Shown here piece after piece: positions 1 to 11,202 of a stretch of 64,000 bases of DNA. The notes below the pieces were generated by a model. It had not been told where the DNA came from, ran no database searches, and was given only the letters and a program-made list of their open reading frames with translations. Source of the DNA: Gavia stellata (Eukaryota > Chordata > Aves > Gaviiformes > Gaviidae). Where the stretch lies: the NCBI RefSeq assembly GCF_030936135.1, contig NC_082596.1:19788388-19852387 (forward strand), read 5' to 3'. The stretch's first letter is position 1. The number at the start of each line of letters is the position of its first letter. The translations under genes were made by a program, and so were the position numbers.

Positions 1-144
1 GACCTTTTCCCATCAGGAATCCATGTTCATCTTGCTAGATGTCTCCAAACTGGGCCTAGCTCTCTTCAGCAGCATCTGCGTGTTCATTATCGTGGTTCTA
101 CAAGCATCCAGAATATGGACTGAAGTGCGACAAACTGAAGCTGA

Positions 145-207
145 GCAGGGGGGTTGGACCAGATGACCTCCAGAGGTCTCTTCCAACCTCAATCATCCTG
201 TGATTCT
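145..207 (+). mobile_element. CR1 retrotransposon, 3' tail remnant
   Basis: A short sense-strand CR1 3' end. It shows the usual order of a GGTTGGACCAGATGACCT block, a CTTCCAACCT block and a terminal TGTGATTCTTT. Only the last 60 or so bases are recognisable, and the sequence 5' of it has diverged. It has no coding content. Confidence 0.7.
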
Positions 208-2576
208 TTCATTCCAAGTCTTGTCTAATCAAGATTTGCTAAATTAAATGAACAGATACTAGCAGCCTGCTTAGGAAGAGCAGGTAAACATTGGTGCCCT
301 TTTCAAGGGGTTCAATTAGATTAATTTTCCCAGGGTCTCTCTGGAGTTAATGTGTTATCCTTCCTCCCTGTCTACTGTAAGAAATCTAGAGAGATGCTGT
401 TCAAGCCAGCTGTGAGGGTGCAAGGACGTGGCGCAGAATTTCTTAGCAATTGCCTCTGTTTCTGGGCCGTTCAGCATCCTATATGAACATGTTGCCTATG
501 GAAAAGCAGTACAGGCAAAACTCCCTGTTTGTAAGATACAGAGTGTACGTGCCATTAGCAGTACATATGTTGATGAGCAAGTGGTGCACAAGCGGAACGT
601 GTCCTCGCTGGATCTCCCGGGGAAGGCCAAGTCTCACCTACACTACTGAGATGTGTAGCTTCAAGTGCTTTCAAAACTTGTTTTGTACGAAACCTCCTCT
701 CAGAAATAGGAAGTAAAGGACTACATAGAAAACCCAGGAAAACAAGCCTTCTAGCATAAGTGCTTAAGTCTGTAAAGCTAGGTCCCTTAAAAGCCACTTC
801 ACGTGGTTTCAGGAGTTTGATGTTTAGGATATGTTCTAAGCTATTCTGCTGCCGGACAAGATTAAATCGGAATGAAAAAAAATCAATTGTTTGATTTAAA
901 TTTAAGCCTAATTAAATTCAAGCCCATGCTGTTTTAAATTCTTCAAAGGGCATACAAACTCTTTGAGTGGAACAGGAGAAACAATTATTTGCTATCAGCA
1001 AGACCTTTCCTTCAAGTGTTAGCAAGCCATGTTCCCAGATGCATAAAAGCAATGCCTCAAGCCAAAGAAGCTTATTCTAATTTATTCCAACTTGTTCCAA
1101 TTTATTCCAACCAAGAATCTGGCCCAGTACCTTTAGGCTTGCTCATACTACTTTGTCTCCCAATTATATTTCAGTGCACTGATTACAGCATAACTACCTA
1201 GTTAGGTGATGTATTAAACACGTTAGCATAATTTTCTCTTTGTCAACTTTGGAAAACACACGAATATTCTTTTTTTTCTTCTGTGCTCCAAAACTTGTAC
1301 TGCTGTGATGGAGCTCATACTCTGAATCATACCACAAGGATAATACTGTTGAGGGTTATAACTAATTTTGTAACATGTGAGAGAAAGCCATGGGCCTGTT
1401 TCTGATTTCACTTCCACCAGTACATTTTACATACTGCTTCGGTGAAATCAAGAGTCACTGAGGTCTTTAAGAGGAGAAACAGAAGATATAGGCCGGAAAA
1501 ATTGACCATTTACTTATAACTTTTCTGGTGTGCTGTATTTTAAGAATTCATTAATCATTCACTAGGTGGGGCTGATACCTCACAACCAGGAAAAAGACTG
1601 AAAAGAGCTGGAAAGGAATTGCTTCAGTAAAAGTAATGTTTTCATTTCAAGGAAAATCTTTGGGTAGGATAAAATCAATAATTAGCCTTAGATGATAATT
1701 TTTTGAGATTTTACCTTCTATATTGGAAATTTTACTCATTCAACTATGAAGTATTTGAATTCTTTTAGCATGGCTATTCTGGGCTTAACTCATTTTTTTA
1801 AGTGCAGGTGTCTACCACCATTTGCTATTCCTAAGAGTACCTGAGATATCTGCTTAGGACTAGCAGGTGTGATACAAAACTTATAAAAGATCCATACTTC
1901 TCCAAGGAAGCAAGTGGAGGCCAAGAAGCAGAAGTCCATTTGTACATGTAAGATGATATGAGATGCACACAGGTAAATAACATTATGGCAAGAAGCAGCT
2001 GAGCTGAATATGATGTTTCAAGTGCAGGAAAACAGGGAAAAATAATTTGAGAATGATCCTTCTCTGACCTGTCTAGACCGTAAATCCTCATCTGGACAAT
2101 TTGAAAGCTGATTTGGAAAACAGGGAGGGAGGCTCTTTTTTAAAAAGTCATATACAACATCACAAGGAAGGCCAGAGACAAAATTTGCTGTAAACCACTT
2201 TCCAGAAAAATCCTTGTCTTAGATTTAGCTGATGAAGTCCAATCTAGAGACTCCAGCCTGGCAGCTAGGATTTAGCCATATACCCCTCAGTTGGAGCCAT
2301 GAAAAGGGAAAGGTCATGAAGCAAATAAGCAGCAGAGGTTTCCCTTACACAGAGGCAGACTATCCAAGAACAGCTTAAGGGGGCTGGCAGTCGTATTGTG
2401 ATGCTGAAGCAGCTCAAAACAGCCAGCTCCAACGAATGAATTGAGCCCTGAGTCACCAAGGTTCTGGAAGTCATAAAAATAGCAGCAAGAAAGGGGCAGG
2501 AAAGAGCTGATTCATACAATTCAGTACAGTTATTAAAGCTGATGATCTCAGGACAAAAATTTGGGAATGGGGGAAA
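208..2576. other. Intergenic, no gene recognised
   Basis: AT-rich sequence with only short open frames in all six frames, none with a recognisable motif. The one local structure is an imperfect duplication of a TTTATTCCAAC-type unit at about 1,071-1,110. I see no exon, RNA gene or mobile element. Confidence 0.6.
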
Positions 2577-2596
2577 GCAAGGCAAGGCAAGGCAAG
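2577..2596 (+). repeat. Pentanucleotide microsatellite (GCAAG)4
   Basis: Four perfect GCAAG units in a purine-rich stretch shortly before the first antisense CR1. It is short, and no function is implied. Confidence 0.85.
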
Positions 2597-2722
2597 AAAA
2601 CAAAAGCAGACATAGGGAAGGGAACACAAAAACTGACATAGGGTGCAGCCACTGGCTAGTTTTAAATTTTTCATGTAGAAGGGGATCCAAGTGAAAATAA
2701 AAGTATATGAGTTATATGAGTT

Positions 2723-3008
2723 CACGTGGGTTGGAAGGGACCTTAAAGATCATCTAGTTCCAACCCCCCTGCCATGGACAGGGACACCTTCCACTAGACC
2801 AGGTTGCTCAAAGCCCCATCCGACCTGGCCTTGGACACTTCCAGGGTTGGGGCATCCACAGCTTCTCTGGGTAACCTGTTCCGGTGCCTCACCACTGTCA
2901 TGTTGAAGAATTTCTTCCTAATGTCTAATCTAAATCTACCCTCTTTCAGTTTAAAGCCATTACCCCTTGTCCTATCACTACATGCCCTTGTAAAAAGTCC
3001 CTCTAATA
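2723..3008 (-). mobile_element. CR1 3' fragment, antisense
   Basis: Reading on the minus strand, this is the terminal 290 bp or so of a CR1 element. On the + strand the landmarks are GGTTGGAAGGGACCTTAAAG, then CTCTGGGTAACCTGTTCC, then TTCTTCCTAATGTCTAA, then CCTTGTCCTATCACTAC. The element is 5'-truncated near AAAAAGTCCCTCT. It includes only the extreme C-terminal part of the ORF2 region and the 3'UTR, and all frames are broken. A second antisense CR1 starts about 170 bp downstream. Their 3' ends differ in sequence, so they are probably independent insertions. Confidence 0.9.
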
Positions 3009-3180
3009 ATTCCTTAAGTTATCATTTATACTTTTGAATCTTTTGTTCTTTCTATAGAGGGAATGATAGCTGAACCCCTTGAGTATATCTAATATTCATC
3101 TTCTGTGCAGTCAAGGGAGAATGACGGAGCTTTGTGTTGGAGCATCCACAGCCCTCCATTGCAGAAGTACCGCCATACTA

Positions 3181-4681
3181 GATCATAGAATTATAGAATT
3201 GTTTAGGTTGGAAAAGACCTTTAAGATCACTGAGTCCAACCGTTAACCTAGCATTGCCAAGTCCACCACAAAACCATATCCCTAAGCGCCTCATCCACAT
3301 GTCTTTTAAATACCTCCAGGGATGGTGACTCAACCACATCCCTGGGCAGCCTGATCCAATGTCTGACAACCCTTACAGTGAAGAAATTTCTCCTAATACA
3401 ACCTGAGGCCATTTCTTCTTGTCCTATCACTTCTCACTTGGCAGAAGAGTCCGACACCCACCTCTCTACAACCTCCTTTCAGGTAGTTGTAGAGAGCAAT
3501 AAGGTCTCCCCTCAGCCTCCTCCAGGCTAAACAATGACGTCTCTCTCAACCGCTCCTCATAAGACTTGTTCTCTACACCCTTCACCAGCTTCATTGCCCT
3601 TCTCTAGACACGGTCCAGCACTTTAATGTCTTTTTTGTAGTGAGGGGCCCAAAACTGAACACAGTATTCGAGATGCGTCCTCACCAGCGCCGAGTACAGG
3701 GGCACGATCACCTCCCTACTCCTGCTGGCCACACTATTTCTGATACAGGCCAGGATGCCGTTGGCCTTCTTGGCCACCTGGGCACACTGCTGGCTCATAT
3801 TCAGCCGGCTGTCAATCAACACCCCCAGGGCCTTTTCCGATGGGCAGCTTTCCAGCCACTCTTCCCCAAGCCTGTAGCATTGCAAGGGGTTGTTGTGACC
3901 AAAGTGCAGGACCCGGCACTTGGCCTTATTAAACCTCATTCTATTGGCCTTGGCCCATTGATCCAGCCTGTCCAGATCCCTCTGCAGAGCCTTCCTGCCC
4001 TCGAGCAGATCAACACTCCCGCCCAACTTGGTGTCGTCTGCAAACTTGCTGAGGGTGCACTCGATCCCCTTGTCCAGGGCATTGATAAAGATATTAAACA
4101 GAACTGGCCCCAATACTGAGCCCTGGGGAATACCACTTGTGACCGGCCACCAACTGGATTTAACTCCATTCACCACAACCCTTTGGGCCCAGCCATCCAG
4201 CCTGTTTTTTACCCAGCAAAGCGTGCACCTGTTCAAGCCATGAGGAGTCAGTTTCTCCAGGAGAATGCTGTGGGAAACAGTGTCAAAGGCTTTACTAAAG
4301 TCTAGGTAGACTATATCCACAGCCCTTCCCTCATCCACTAAGCGGGTCACTTTGTCATGGAAGGAGATCAGGTTAGTCAGGCAGGAGCTGCCTTTCATAA
4401 GCACATGCTGACTGGACCTTGTCACCTAGTTGTTCCATAGGTGCTACATGATGGCACCCAAGATGATGTGCTCCATAGTCTACCCCTGCACCACGGTCAG
4501 GCTGACAGGGCTGTAGTTTCCTGGATCCTCCTTCCGGCTCTTCTTGAAGATGGGCATCACATTCGCTAACCTCCAGTCTGCTGGGACCTCCACAGTTAGC
4601 TAGGACTCCTGGTAGATGATGGAAAGTGGCTTGGTGAGCACTTTCGCCAGCTCCCTCAGTACCCTTGAGCAGATCCCACCT
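3181..4681 (-). mobile_element. CR1 retrotransposon, 5'-truncated, antisense (about 1.5 kb)
   Basis: This is the longest CR1 copy in the window and reads on the minus strand. Its 3' end is the ATCATAGAATTATAGAATTG block at 3,182-3,201. The body carries the C-terminal half of ORF2, including the reverse-transcriptase palm. The 5' end is truncated at about 4,681, where it abuts an AT-rich microsatellite. The region 4,430-4,680 still resembles CR1 ORF2 upstream of the conserved palm motifs but contains stops. CR1 elements are mobilised by their own endonuclease and reverse transcriptase. This copy has lost the 5' part and cannot encode them. Confidence 0.93.
3604..4425 (-). pseudogene. CR1 ORF2 reverse-transcriptase fragment (273 codons open)
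   Basis: An open stretch in the antisense CR1, translated on the minus strand. Visible reverse-transcriptase landmarks in order are [15 protein letters not shown] (palm motif A, catalytic Asp), [18 protein letters not shown] (motif B) and [10 protein letters not shown] (motif C, the catalytic Asp pair), followed by thumb-like sequence with [15 protein letters not shown]. The full CR1 ORF2 product has an N-terminal endonuclease that is absent here. An in-frame TAG lies just upstream of the open stretch (4,426-4,428), and the reading frame is lost after 3,604. The apparent start is only a GTG after that stop, not a true initiator. It is a dead fossil rather than a host gene. Confidence 0.9.
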
Positions 4682-4740
4682 GGGATAATAAAATAATAAA
4701 ATAAATAAAATAATAAAATAATAATAATAAAACAAAAACT
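4682..4740 (+). repeat. AT-rich microsatellite (AATAAA/TAAA)n
   Basis: Imperfect run of TAATAAAA, AATAAA and TAA units directly at the truncated 5' end of the adjacent antisense CR1. Either the element inserted into an existing AT-rich simple repeat or the repeat grew at the junction. Confidence 0.85.
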
Positions 4741-7700
4741 AAACCTGAAAGAGTTGCTTAAGACAATACTTGATCCACAAATCACAGAAATCTAGTTGAA
4801 ATTAATGAAGCAGATTAGAAGAATTTTGTTGGTCATATGAGTAGAATTTAAAGTAAATGAAATTTAGGTGAGATAACTGAGATTGTGCTTTGTGGCAAGC
4901 AACAATAATGTATAGAGAAGGACCATTCATAGTATCTATGAATTCACAGAGAATTCATAGCTCAGTAGCTTTTGCTCAATATTTCTGTCATTTACTTTTA
5001 AAACTTTTTTACTCATTAACAAAAAATTATTCCTACTATAAATGATCAAGTAAAACACTAATAAAGGCACACACATTTAATTATGCTTTCAGAGACAAAT
5101 CAAAGAGCATTATCTTACAAAATCACATATCAAATATTCATCAAGCACACAATCTCTTTGATTAGGATTATTATATATGTCGAGTTACGGAAAAGCATAT
5201 GTATGATGTGCTTGAGTTTAAGGCTTCTCCCTAAAATGCCTGAGATTATTTGCATGTTAAAGTTACACATTTTTTTTCTTGCTGAGAAGTTTTACAGCAT
5301 TCTTAGATGGAGGTCCTTTTGTCAGGAATTTTTCCACTGAGTCAGAGGTTGACAGATATCAAGGGCAGCAGCTTGATGAAGGCAAATGGAAATCAAAATA
5401 GAGTGGAAAGGAAAGAAATTATAGAGGTAAAGCAACAGTATAGGAAAGAGAAGGGAACAACATGGCCAAGAGTCATTCAGGCTTTCTACCATTCCATTTA
5501 GGCAAAACCTCAATACAGCACAAACAGGGTTACTGAAAGGCAGATCTGGATATTACAATTAGATTACCCTCTCTTTCTGGATTCTAATTCTTTTTCAGAT
5601 GTCAGCATGACTGTAGTCTTTTATGGTTACTCATGGTTATTTATGGTTTTATTGACATTAAAGGTTATTACTGCTATAATATACACTATTACTAATGGTT
5701 TGTATTACAGTAGTGTCTGGAGGGGAATTCAACTGCATTTGCTCCCAGGCAAGCTGAGAACAAGGTTTCACTTTCAGTGCTCTAAATACCAACCTTAGTT
5801 CAGGACACAGAAGAGAAGGACCCAGGGAAGGAGAGAGGACTTCCTCTCTATAGCAGTGACAGGAGTATGTGCTCGCATAACCAATGACTGGGCCATGCCC
5901 AAAGTCTTTTGAAATCAAAAGGAAATCACTCATTGACTTAAATGGACATTTAGCCAAGCTTTACATATACAGTTACCAGACAGAGATCTTGACAAGTTTA
6001 GAAATTTATTTTAAATGCATTATAAACATACTAGATCTCGCTAACAAGCTTCAGATCAAGATAAACCTTCTGTGAAATTAATACATTTCCTTCCACCTCC
6101 ACCCCCCACAAAGATCCTCTAATACTCCACAGGCTTTAGAACCCTGAAGTCAAAATCAAGTGAAGAATTAGTCAGTGATGCAAAATTCCTTCAGAAACTG
6201 TCTGTGGAACCCAAAACCTGAGCATTTAGCCATTTAGGACTGTCATCTGTGAATTCATTATTAGCACTACCTATGGAGACTTCCGGGAGTCTGATAGATT
6301 ATGAATTCTCCCTTACTTGCAAACATTACATGTTTGATCGAAGCTGTACCAACTCTCATGCAGCGTGAAGAAAGGAATGAAATTGATCAGCACACCCATC
6401 ACCACACCTAGGAAATTCTGTCTGACAACAATGAAAGATTTACAGGAATTGGAGACATTAAACAGATTTTTTCTGACAGGCTCATAGCCATAAACATACA
6501 CCTACTGACATCTATAAAAACATTGCTTACTGGAGTTTTAATAAGTGAATACCAAAGATACTGACACTGAAGCAACTGTAATTGGAATACTGTATATGAG
6601 GGGAATCAATACTAACATATCTAGTTTTATAGATGTTTAAGGTGATTACTTTCATACATTTGCTTATAAGCCATTATTTCCTTTTGCTACATGCATTCAA
6701 CCAAATCAAGAAAAAGTTACTAATGTGTGGGAATCATCTGCGAGATTTATTCCTTACAGTGAAGCCTACAATAAAGAAGGGGGTTTTTAGCTATTCAACA
6801 GAAATTATAATGATTGCTTATTACTGTTCAGATGTAGTAAGATGTGACCAGATTATTCAGAATCCAGTCTTCTCTTACAGAAAAAAATGTCATGAAACAT
6901 CATTAGTCCCTACACCCACAGTCAGGTATGCATGTCACAGTGTATGAAACAAGAGAACTGTTCCAGTGAGTGTTCAGGTCACGTGGATCTAGTTGAAAAC
7001 CTTGGAAAATTATTATGGCTAGTTAATGAGGTACTATTTATGCAAATGTGACCAGCACAAATAAACACTAGGGCATGAGCTAAGACGTCAACAAACACAC
7101 TGTCCCTTCTGTGCACCCAGAAGCTGTAATGAATGTCTCCCCCAAGAAGTTCAGCCCTTTATCACACAGTGCTGTATGACCCAGGTCCCTCTAAATATTC
7201 AGCCATCTGGAAGCATGAGGTGTCTTAGGGTAGTACAGCTTAATTGCACATGGCAGCAATTAACTGTCATCATTTAATCATAATGGTACTTACCTATTTC
7301 ACAGTGATGTTGTGAGGATTAACCAAAAATGGCATTTCTAAAATTATTTGTGATATCCAGAACACATGATGTTATTTCAAAAATACAAAGCATTTTCATA
7401 GATATCAAAATAAGTGTGTGATACACTGGAAATAAATGCTTCTGTTGGTAAGCAAGAACTACTAACTATACTGATATAAGCAGTAAAGAATTATTTTGTT
7501 TTTACAAAAACATAAAAAAATACAAAAAAGTAAAAAACTCTAGAGTCAGATTCATCTGGGAAACCATAGACATCTACAATGTTGATACCTTATCTCAGCT
7601 GTTGTCTTGCCTTCCCTTGCCATCAGGGGAGACAAATGGACCTGTGTAAGGTGTGATTCATCCCATCCTAAAGAAGAGTTGTATAAAACAAATAATAAAT

Positions 7701-9013
7701 TGCTTCTGCTTCTTTGAAGTTCCTATTTCTCTTTTTTGACTGAAGAGGCTAAAGGTGACTGGCAGGGCAAAGAAATAGGCAGACAAAGTTGGTCAATTAT
7801 GCAGTCAGTCACATACACAGGAAGTCAATTTACACATAATAGCCTCTTAAGAACCATAATTCCTCTTACAAAATTAATTATTCTTGCTACAGGATATATG
7901 TGAGGTTAGCCAATATACCCAAATTAACTTTGTAAATTTAAAGGCTCTTAAGCTATTTTGAGTGAATGAAAAGATGGTGAACAGTCACCTTACATACTGT
8001 GCCAAGTATGGGTTTTTTGCATTATTACTCAAAGAAAATTATTCAATAAATAAAATGTAAACTGCAGGACTGTGGGGTAAAGAAACCCCACTTAGTCAGC
8101 AGAGAATGGCAGCAGAGATGAAGCTGCCTGAACACGTTTCTCTTTTGCACTGCATGAAATTCTCTAAAGTTATTTCCATTATGATGTTTTTTTCTGTATG
8201 AAGATATGCCTGTTCTGGTTCTCCTGTTTGTTATAGGATGCTCAGCTATTATGCCTGTTCAGTGCTGTAGATGGAATTGTTAAGTACACAGATAGATGGA
8301 TTGGATCTTTTTCTTTTAGTGCAGATATATGTTATTACAATAAGCAAGTTTTATGAATTACTCAATATTTTAGAGTTGCCAGAGGTAACTGCAATGTTGA
8401 TACTTTGCTGGCATTATGCAAATTCTTGGCAAGTAATGATTAGTTTTGCCTAAAATATTATTTTCTATACTAACTATTGCTCAGAGATTGCTACTAATTT
8501 ATATTTATAACTAATACTTTTAATAGGCTGGAATTGATCATATCACTTTTAAAGAAGATATTCTTGCTGTTGGCTGATATTTTCTCTCCTTTTATAAGTG
8601 GGAAAAATAAAGGCAAAGTTAAAGCTTTCAAAAAAAGGATCATTTTGTTATCCAGTACGCCACCAGAAGATCATGATGCGTTGCATAACACAATGAACAT
8701 TCACAGATTCAGGAGCCAATTTCTTTGAAGGGTATGGACTTTATTGCCTGAGAGATGTTTAAAATTTAAAAGAGCATTGTCTTCCATCTCTGCTAAGATG
8801 TGCTATTGAGAAAATAACAAATAACAAATTCCTCAAAGAGCCTTCACTTTTGAGAATCCTCAAAGATTCTTCACTTAAAAGTGAAGGGTCAACCACATAT
8901 TTCATGTAAAAATTAAAGGTTCTGGTTTTCTTTTGTACACTTTACTATGGTATTGTAATATATTTTTAATAATATTTTTAGTATCTGTTATTTATTTACT
9001 GTACTCACAATTA
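4741..9013. other. Intergenic, no gene recognised
   Basis: AT-rich sequence. The longest open frames (about 100 codons at 6,633-6,947 + and 5,658-5,957 -) carry no recognisable domain and no splice-flanked coding pattern. The only structure I noted is an 11-bp perfect inverted repeat at 8,841-8,851 and 8,877-8,887 with a 25-nt spacer. Confidence 0.6.
8841..8887 (+). repeat. 11-bp inverted repeat (hairpin-capable)
   Basis: CCTTCACTTTT at 8,841-8,851 is the exact reverse complement of AAAAGTGAAGG at 8,877-8,887. The spacer holds a second partial copy, TTCACTT, and TCCTCAAAG occurs twice nearby. It has no coding context. Confidence 0.75.
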
Positions 9014-9274
9014 CACACAGAATGGTCGAGATTGGAAGGGACCTTTAGAGGATATCTGCTCCAATCTCCCTGCTCAAGCAGAGCCAGTTGCCCAGGACTG
9101 TGTCTAGATGTTTTTTTAATATCTCAAAGGAGGAAGACTCCACAACCTCCCTGGGCAACCTATTCCAGTGCTTAGTCAGCCTCACAGTACAAAAGTGTTT
9201 CCTGATGTTCAGACAGAACCTCCTGTGTTTCAGTTTGTGCCCATTGCCTCTGGTTCTGTCACTGGGCACCACTG
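9014..9274 (-). mobile_element. CR1 3' fragment, antisense (left half of an inverted CR1 pair)
   Basis: Antisense CR1 3' end. Landmarks on the + strand are CACAGAATGGTCGAGATTGG, CCTCCCTGGGCAACCTATTC, TTTCCTGATGTTCAGACAG and CTCTGGTTCTGTCACTGGG. It stops at about 9,274, directly where a sense-strand CR1 begins. It differs in sequence from the 3' ends of the other copies, which suggests another subfamily or greater age. Confidence 0.88.
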
Positions 9275-10224
9275 GGATGGGTACTGTTCAATATCTTTAT
9301 TAATGACATAGACAGTGAGATTGAGTGCACCCTCAGTTTGCAAATGACACCAAGCTGAGTGGTGCAGTTGATATACTAGAGGGAAGGGATGCCATCCAGA
9401 GGGACCTTGACAGGCTTGAGAACTTGGCCCATGTGAACCTCATGAAGTTCAGCAAAGCCAAGTGTAAGGTCTTGTACCTGGATCAGGGCAATCCCCAGTA
9501 TCAATGCAGACTGGGGGATGAACAGATTAAGAGCAGCCCTGCAGAGAAGGACTTAGGGATGCTGGTGGATGAAAAATTAGGTAAGAGCTGGCAATGTGCA
9601 CTTGCAGCCCAGAAAGCCAATCATACACTGGGCTGCATCAAAAGAAGCATGGCCAGCAGGTCGAGGGAGGTGATACTGACCCTCTACTCCACTCTCGTGA
9701 GACCCCACCTGGAGTACTGCATCTAGCTATGGGTCCCCCAGCACAAGACAGACATGGGCCTGCTCAAGAGGGTCCAGAGGAGGGCCATGAAAATGACCAG
9801 AGGGCTGGAACACTTCTCCTATGAAGAAAGGCTGAGTGAGTTGGGGTTGTTTAGCCTGGAAAAGAAAAGGCTTCAGGGGGACTTTACAGCAACCTTGCAA
9901 TACTTACTTAAAGGGGGCTTATAAGAAAGAAAGACAGAGAACTTTTACCAAGGCCTGTAGTGGTAGGACAAGAGGTAACAGTTTTAAACTAAAAGAGGAC
10001 AGATTTAGCTGAGATACAAGAAAGAAATTATTTATAAAGGTTGCCCAGAGAAGTTGTGGATTCCCCATCATTGGAAATGTTCAAAGTCAGGTTGGATGGG
10101 GCTTTGAGCAACCTGATCTAGTGAAAGATGTCCCTGCCCATGGCGGGAGGGTTGGACTAGATGATCTTTAAAGGTTCCTTCCAACCTAAACCATTCTGTG
10201 ATTCTATAGTTCTATGATTCTATG
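9275..10224 (+). mobile_element. CR1 retrotransposon, 5'-truncated, sense (about 950 bp)
   Basis: Sense CR1 starting within the reverse-transcriptase region (TACTGTTCAATATCTTTATT corresponds to the end of motif B) and running to a canonical 3' tail with repeated ATTCTAT / TTCTATGATT units at about 10,195-10,224. It joins an antisense CR1 3' fragment with no intervening unique DNA. Both pieces contain a CR1 3' end, so the arrangement is two insertions and not a 5'-inverted single copy. Confidence 0.92.
9325..9726 (+). pseudogene. CR1 ORF2 fragment (thumb region), degraded
   Basis: An open stretch of about 130 codons within the sense CR1. It begins just after a frame change: compared with the other copies in this window, four bases (CAAG in the CTCAGCAAGTTTGC context) are missing before the catalytic motif. 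The motif itself reads FANDTK where the other copies have FADDTK, so one catalytic Asp is replaced. The stretch continues through [29 protein letters not shown] and [22 protein letters not shown], then ends at a TAG (9,724-9,726). It is non-functional. Confidence 0.88.
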
Positions 10225-10662
10225 AAAAGAGCATGTTTGCACCCTTAGAAGAGACTAAGTCCCTGACTATATGATTTTTCTGTCTTGAACTCTTCCCTTC
10301 CCAGCTTTTCAACTGCCTAAATAGAGTATTATCTTGAAGTTGGACAACAAAGTTCATAAAGTGAAAGATACGCATAATTCTTTGCAAGATCTTTCTTCTC
10401 AGAGTGTATCTGAATTCACCTGCATATAGAGGTCTCTCCACAAAATGTAGCTTACAAAAGTGTTTTTTCTCATCATAAGAGAACAATGAAGAGTCATCAG
10501 AAAGTCAATGCTGTGTAAAAATAATGGCAACAGCTGTACAAGTTTTTTATGTTCTGAAGGGAAGAGTAGGTATTACATGTTTCATATACTTGGTTTTACT
10601 AACCAAGTACAATGTTGCAGCAGCACATCATGTTATCATACACAGTCTTCAGTGTTCCTTCC
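10225..10662. other. Intergenic between CR1 and solo LTR
   Basis: About 440 bp of AT-rich DNA in which I recognise nothing. Confidence 0.6.
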
Positions 10663-11202
10663 TGTGGTGGGTTGACCCAGCTGGCAGCTAATTCCCCACC
10701 CAGATGCTCGCTCATTCCCCCGTGGCAGGATGGGGGAGAGAATAGGGAGGGCAAAAGGAAGAAAAATTTATGGGTTGAGATAAAGACAATTTAATAAGGG
10801 AATGGGAAAAAAGAAAAGAACTAAAACAAGTGATGCAAAGGCAATCGCTCACCACCTCCCACCAGCAGACAGACGCCCAGCCAATCTCCAAGCAACGGCT
10901 GCTTTCAAAAGACTTCCCCTCCCTCAGTTTTACCACTGAGCACAACGTCATAGAGTATGGAGTATCTCAGTTTGGGTCAGCTATCCCAGCTGTGCTCCCT
11001 CCCAGCCTTTTACCCATCCCCAGCCTACTACTTGGGGGGGCAGAGTGGGAAACAGAGAAGGTCTTGATGCTGTGTAAGCACTATCCAGCATTAGCTAAAA
11101 CATAGGTGTGTTACCAACACCATTTTGGTCACAAATCTAAAATACAGCACCATATGGACTGCTATGAATAAAATTAACTCCATCACAGCCAGACCCACTA
11201 CA
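10663..11202 (-). mobile_element. Solo LTR of an endogenous retrovirus (ERVL-like), antisense
   Basis: A 540-bp element with imperfect terminal inverted repeats, TGTGGTGGG at the left and CCCACTACA at the right (8 of 9 paired). It is flanked by near-identical six-base target sites, CCTTCC (10,657-10,662) and CTTTCC (11,203-11,208). Transcription polarity is inferred as minus. On that strand the element begins TGTAGTGGGTCTGGC. Further on it has a possible polyadenylation signal ATTAAA (reverse complement of 10,790-10,795), followed by the GTCTTTATCTCAACCCA block that I associate with avian ERVL-type LTRs. There is no internal retroviral sequence next to it, so it is a solo LTR left by LTR-LTR recombination. 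The family assignment is from memory of avian repeats and is less certain than the LTR call. Confidence 0.82.

Noticed and set aside
3640..4243. Plus-strand open frames of 159 and 71 codons
   Set aside because: They are the reverse strand of a CR1 reverse-transcriptase region; similar antisense frames appear over the copies at 13,591-14,652 and 51,308-52,279.
6313..6501. Hydrophobic minus-strand frame of 62 codons, possible membrane-protein exon
   Set aside because: No family recognised and no acceptor/donor pair at its edges.
9014..10224. Single CR1 copy with 5' inversion by twin priming
   Set aside because: Both the inverted and the sense piece contain CR1 3'-end sequence, which twin priming of one element would not give.
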